DNA of 64,000 nucleotides, from NCBI GenBank assembly GCA_902774915.1, contig CACYKH010000002.1:124001-188000 (forward strand), read 5' to 3'. This document shows, one piece after another, positions 62,525 through 64,000 of the stretch. Origin of the DNA: an uncultured Lachnospiraceae bacterium. GTDB taxonomy: Bacteria; Bacillota; Clostridia; Lachnospirales; Lachnospiraceae. The position numbers were made by a program, and so were the translations under genes. Under the pieces are notes generated by a model. It ran no database searches. It had not been told where the DNA came from and saw nothing but the letters and a program-made list of their open reading frames with translations. Within the stretch, counting starts at the first letter, position 1. Each line of letters starts with the position of its first letter.

Positions 62525-63415
62525 TTATTCAGCATCTTCCTTAAGAATAGCTGTTCCAATACCCTTCTCAGTATAGAACTCAAGCAGAAGACAATGCTCA
62601 AGTCTTCCATCCAGAATATGCACTCTTGAAACACCATTATTCATGGCATCTATACAATTCTGAAGCTTTGGAAGCATACCGCCACCAACAACACCATCGT
62701 CAATCAGTGCCTGTGCTTCATTGATTGTCATTTCAGAGATAAGTGTTTTCTTGTCTGTAGGATCTGTGAAAACGCCCTCGATATCTGTCAGGAAAACAAG
62801 CTTCTCAGCATTTATAGCAGTTGCAACCGCGCAAGCGCAGTCGTCTGCATTTATATTATAATCATGGTCATCATCCTGACCCATTCCAATTGGTGCAACA
62901 ACTGGGATGAAATCAGCATCCAGAAGAGAATCGATAACGGAGCTGTCCGTCGCTACAACTTCGCCAACATATCCAATGTCCTTGCCATCAGAAAGCTTCT
63001 TCTGAACCTTAAGAAGTCCGGCATCCTTACCGCTGATACCAACAGCGTTAAGTCCAACCTTTGACATAAGACCTACAAGGCTGCGGTTCACGTTATTAAG
63101 AACCATCTCTGCAACCTCCAGTGTTGGCTCATCGGTTACTCTGAGTCCATTCTGGAAATGTGTCTCCATGCCAAGTCTGTCTATCCACTTGCTTATCTCC
63201 TTGCCACCTCCGTGAACTATGATAGGCTTGAGACCTACCAGCTTAAGGAGTGCAACGTCCTGGATGACATTGTACTTAAGGTCCTCATCCAGCATTGCAG
63301 AACCGCCGTACTTTACAACGATCTTCTTGCCGCTGAACTTCTGGATATATGGAAGAGCCTCGATCAGGGTTTGCGCCTTCCTCTTAACCTCTTCTATATC
63401 ATCGTTTTTAACCAT
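62525..63415 (-). CDS. argB: Acetylglutamate kinase
   Basis: The start is the ATG after AGAGAGGATATAAAA (296 aa). It phosphorylates N-acetyl-glutamate in arginine synthesis. Seen motifs: VVKYGGSAM (ATP site), [10 protein letters not shown] (substrate site), [29 protein letters not shown] and [15 protein letters not shown]. The extra N-terminal helix (about 5-30) is the mark of arginine-inhibited hexameric forms rather than the 258-residue E. coli type, so feedback control by arginine is likely. It follows argJ in the usual order. Confidence 0.97.
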   Translation of the reverse strand: MVKNDDIEEVKRKAQTLIEALPYIQKFSGKKIVVKYGGSAMLDEDLKYNVIQDVALLKLVGLKPIIVHGGGKEISKWIDRLGMETHFQNGLRVTDEPTLEVAEMVLNNVNRSLVGLMSKVGLNAVGISGKDAGLLKVQKKLSDGKDIGYVGEVVATDSSVIDSLLDADFIPVVAPIGMGQDDDHDYNINADDCACAVATAINAEKLVFLTDIEGVFTDPTDKKTLISEMTINEAQALIDDGVVGGGMLPKLQNCIDAMNNGVSRVHILDGRLEHCLLLEFYTEKGIGTAILKEDAE

Positions 63416-63496
63416 TTTTATATCCTCTCTATATATCATAATAATTCCCCAAAAAAAGTTTTAAGACCTGGGCATCCGCAGCTTAACGCCGCCTGC

Positions 63497-64000
63497 TTAT
63501 GACCTATAATCCGCATTTATTGTAACATACTCGTGGGTGAGGTCACAACCCCATGCAACGGCCTCGCAGTCCCCATCATGAAGATCACATATTGCTGTAA
63601 TCTCGCTAGGTGAAAGCACTTTCAGAGCCTCTTCTTCAGAGAACTCAGGCAGCACTCCATTCTCAATCAGCTTAATGGAGCCCTCATCGCTCTCCATGGT
63701 GATATCCACCTTAGTAGGGTCGAACTTCGCACCAGAATAACCCATGGCGCAGAAGATTCTTCCGCAGTTGGCATCGCGACCATATATAGCAGCCTTAGAA
63801 AGGCTGGATGTTATAACTGACTTAGCCAGTGTCTTTGCAGTCTTATAATCAGGAGCACCAATAACCTTTGCAGTGAAAAGTCTTGTAGCGCCCTCGCCAT
63901 CAGAAGCCATAAGCTTTGCCAGGTACTCACAAACAGTATAGAGTGCCTCAACAATCTCCCGGAAGTCTGAATTACCAGTTTCTTCCTCATGCTTCTTTGC
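63497..64000 (-). CDS. argJ: Glutamate N-acetyltransferase, C-terminal part (partial)
   Basis: The frame has a stop at 63497 and is open to the right edge; the visible 167 residues belong to the beta chain of ArgJ. MASDGEGATRLF, YGRDANCGRIFCAMGYSGAKFDP and the C-terminal YVTINADYRS are family signatures. ArgJ moves acetyl from N-acetylornithine to glutamate (and in some bacteria uses acetyl-CoA), and cleaves itself at a Thr that lies outside the window. With argB 81 bp downstream it forms part of an arginine operon using the cyclic acetyl route. Confidence 0.96.
   Translation of the reverse strand, partial: AKKHEEETGNSDFREIVEALYTVCEYLAKLMASDGEGATRLFTAKVIGAPDYKTAKTLAKSVITSSLSKAAIYGRDANCGRIFCAMGYSGAKFDPTKVDITMESDEGSIKLIENGVLPEFSEEEALKVLSPSEITAICDLHDGDCEAVAWGCDLTHEYVTINADYRS

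Overview
The window reads as chromosomal DNA of an AT-rich, Gram-positive anaerobe, most likely a Lachnospiraceae member (Butyrivibrio/Pseudobutyrivibrio-like; inferred from protein style, not from a marker gene). Supporting signs are AAGGAGG-type ribosome binding sites, Gram-positive signal peptides, an SleB-type hydrolase, a DUF975 protein, Trp-rich wall-binding repeats and an indolepyruvate:ferredoxin oxidoreductase. Nearly every gene is on the minus strand; only a GNAT acetyltransferase (11.6 kb) and a prepilin (60.1 kb) are on plus.

Bases 1 to about 52.6 kb form one large accessory locus built around a type IV secretion (T4SS)-like machine. The machine operon (41.9 to 31.3 kb, read right to left) encodes a VirB2-like pilin, a VirD4/TraG coupling ATPase, a secreted C-terminally anchored protein, a VirB6/TrbL-like membrane protein, a 1462-aa VirB4-like ATPase with a long acidic tail, and a STAS anti-anti-sigma protein. 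To its left are an operon with a 1782-aa exported protein, an Ig-like membrane protein, an RsbW-like kinase and a SpoIIE/PP2C phosphatase (31.2 to 22 kb); an operon with coiled-coil proteins, a PAS/HD-GYP c-di-GMP phosphodiesterase, a second PP2C phosphatase and an acyltransferase (21.9 to 12.1 kb); and an operon of giant charged proteins of 678, 1266 and 1293 aa (11.3 to 1.6 kb), followed by a lipoprotein and the start of another giant. I see no relaxase, integrase, transposase or replication gene.

The locus is tied together by a promoter code. Seven promoters carry two tandem 11-bp units of consensus TGTTGCGCTTT, always exactly 6 bp before a TATACT/TATAAT-like -10. Two more promoters have the same geometry with a different unit, TGTTGGACATT, and a third copy of that unit lies reversed upstream of a cell-wall hydrolase gene. 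Between 41.9 and 51.3 kb lie two LytS-type histidine kinases and two response regulators whose output is a SARP-like winged helix, the family known to bind 11-bp-spaced direct repeats next to the -10. My reading is that two SARP-type regulators switch the whole T4SS locus, with a partner-switching cascade (two PP2C phosphatases, an RsbW kinase, a STAS protein) and a c-di-GMP phosphodiesterase as further layers. The giant coiled-coil proteins, which lack signal peptides and mostly end in basic tails, are candidate substrates.

From 52.7 kb rightwards the content is ordinary chromosome: an OmpR/VanS-type two-component system, a DUF975 protein, a wall-binding surface protein, iorA/iorB, an orphan type IV prepilin behind a striking array of 11-bp TGAAC repeats, an OmpR-type regulator, comEA, argB and the 3' part of argJ.
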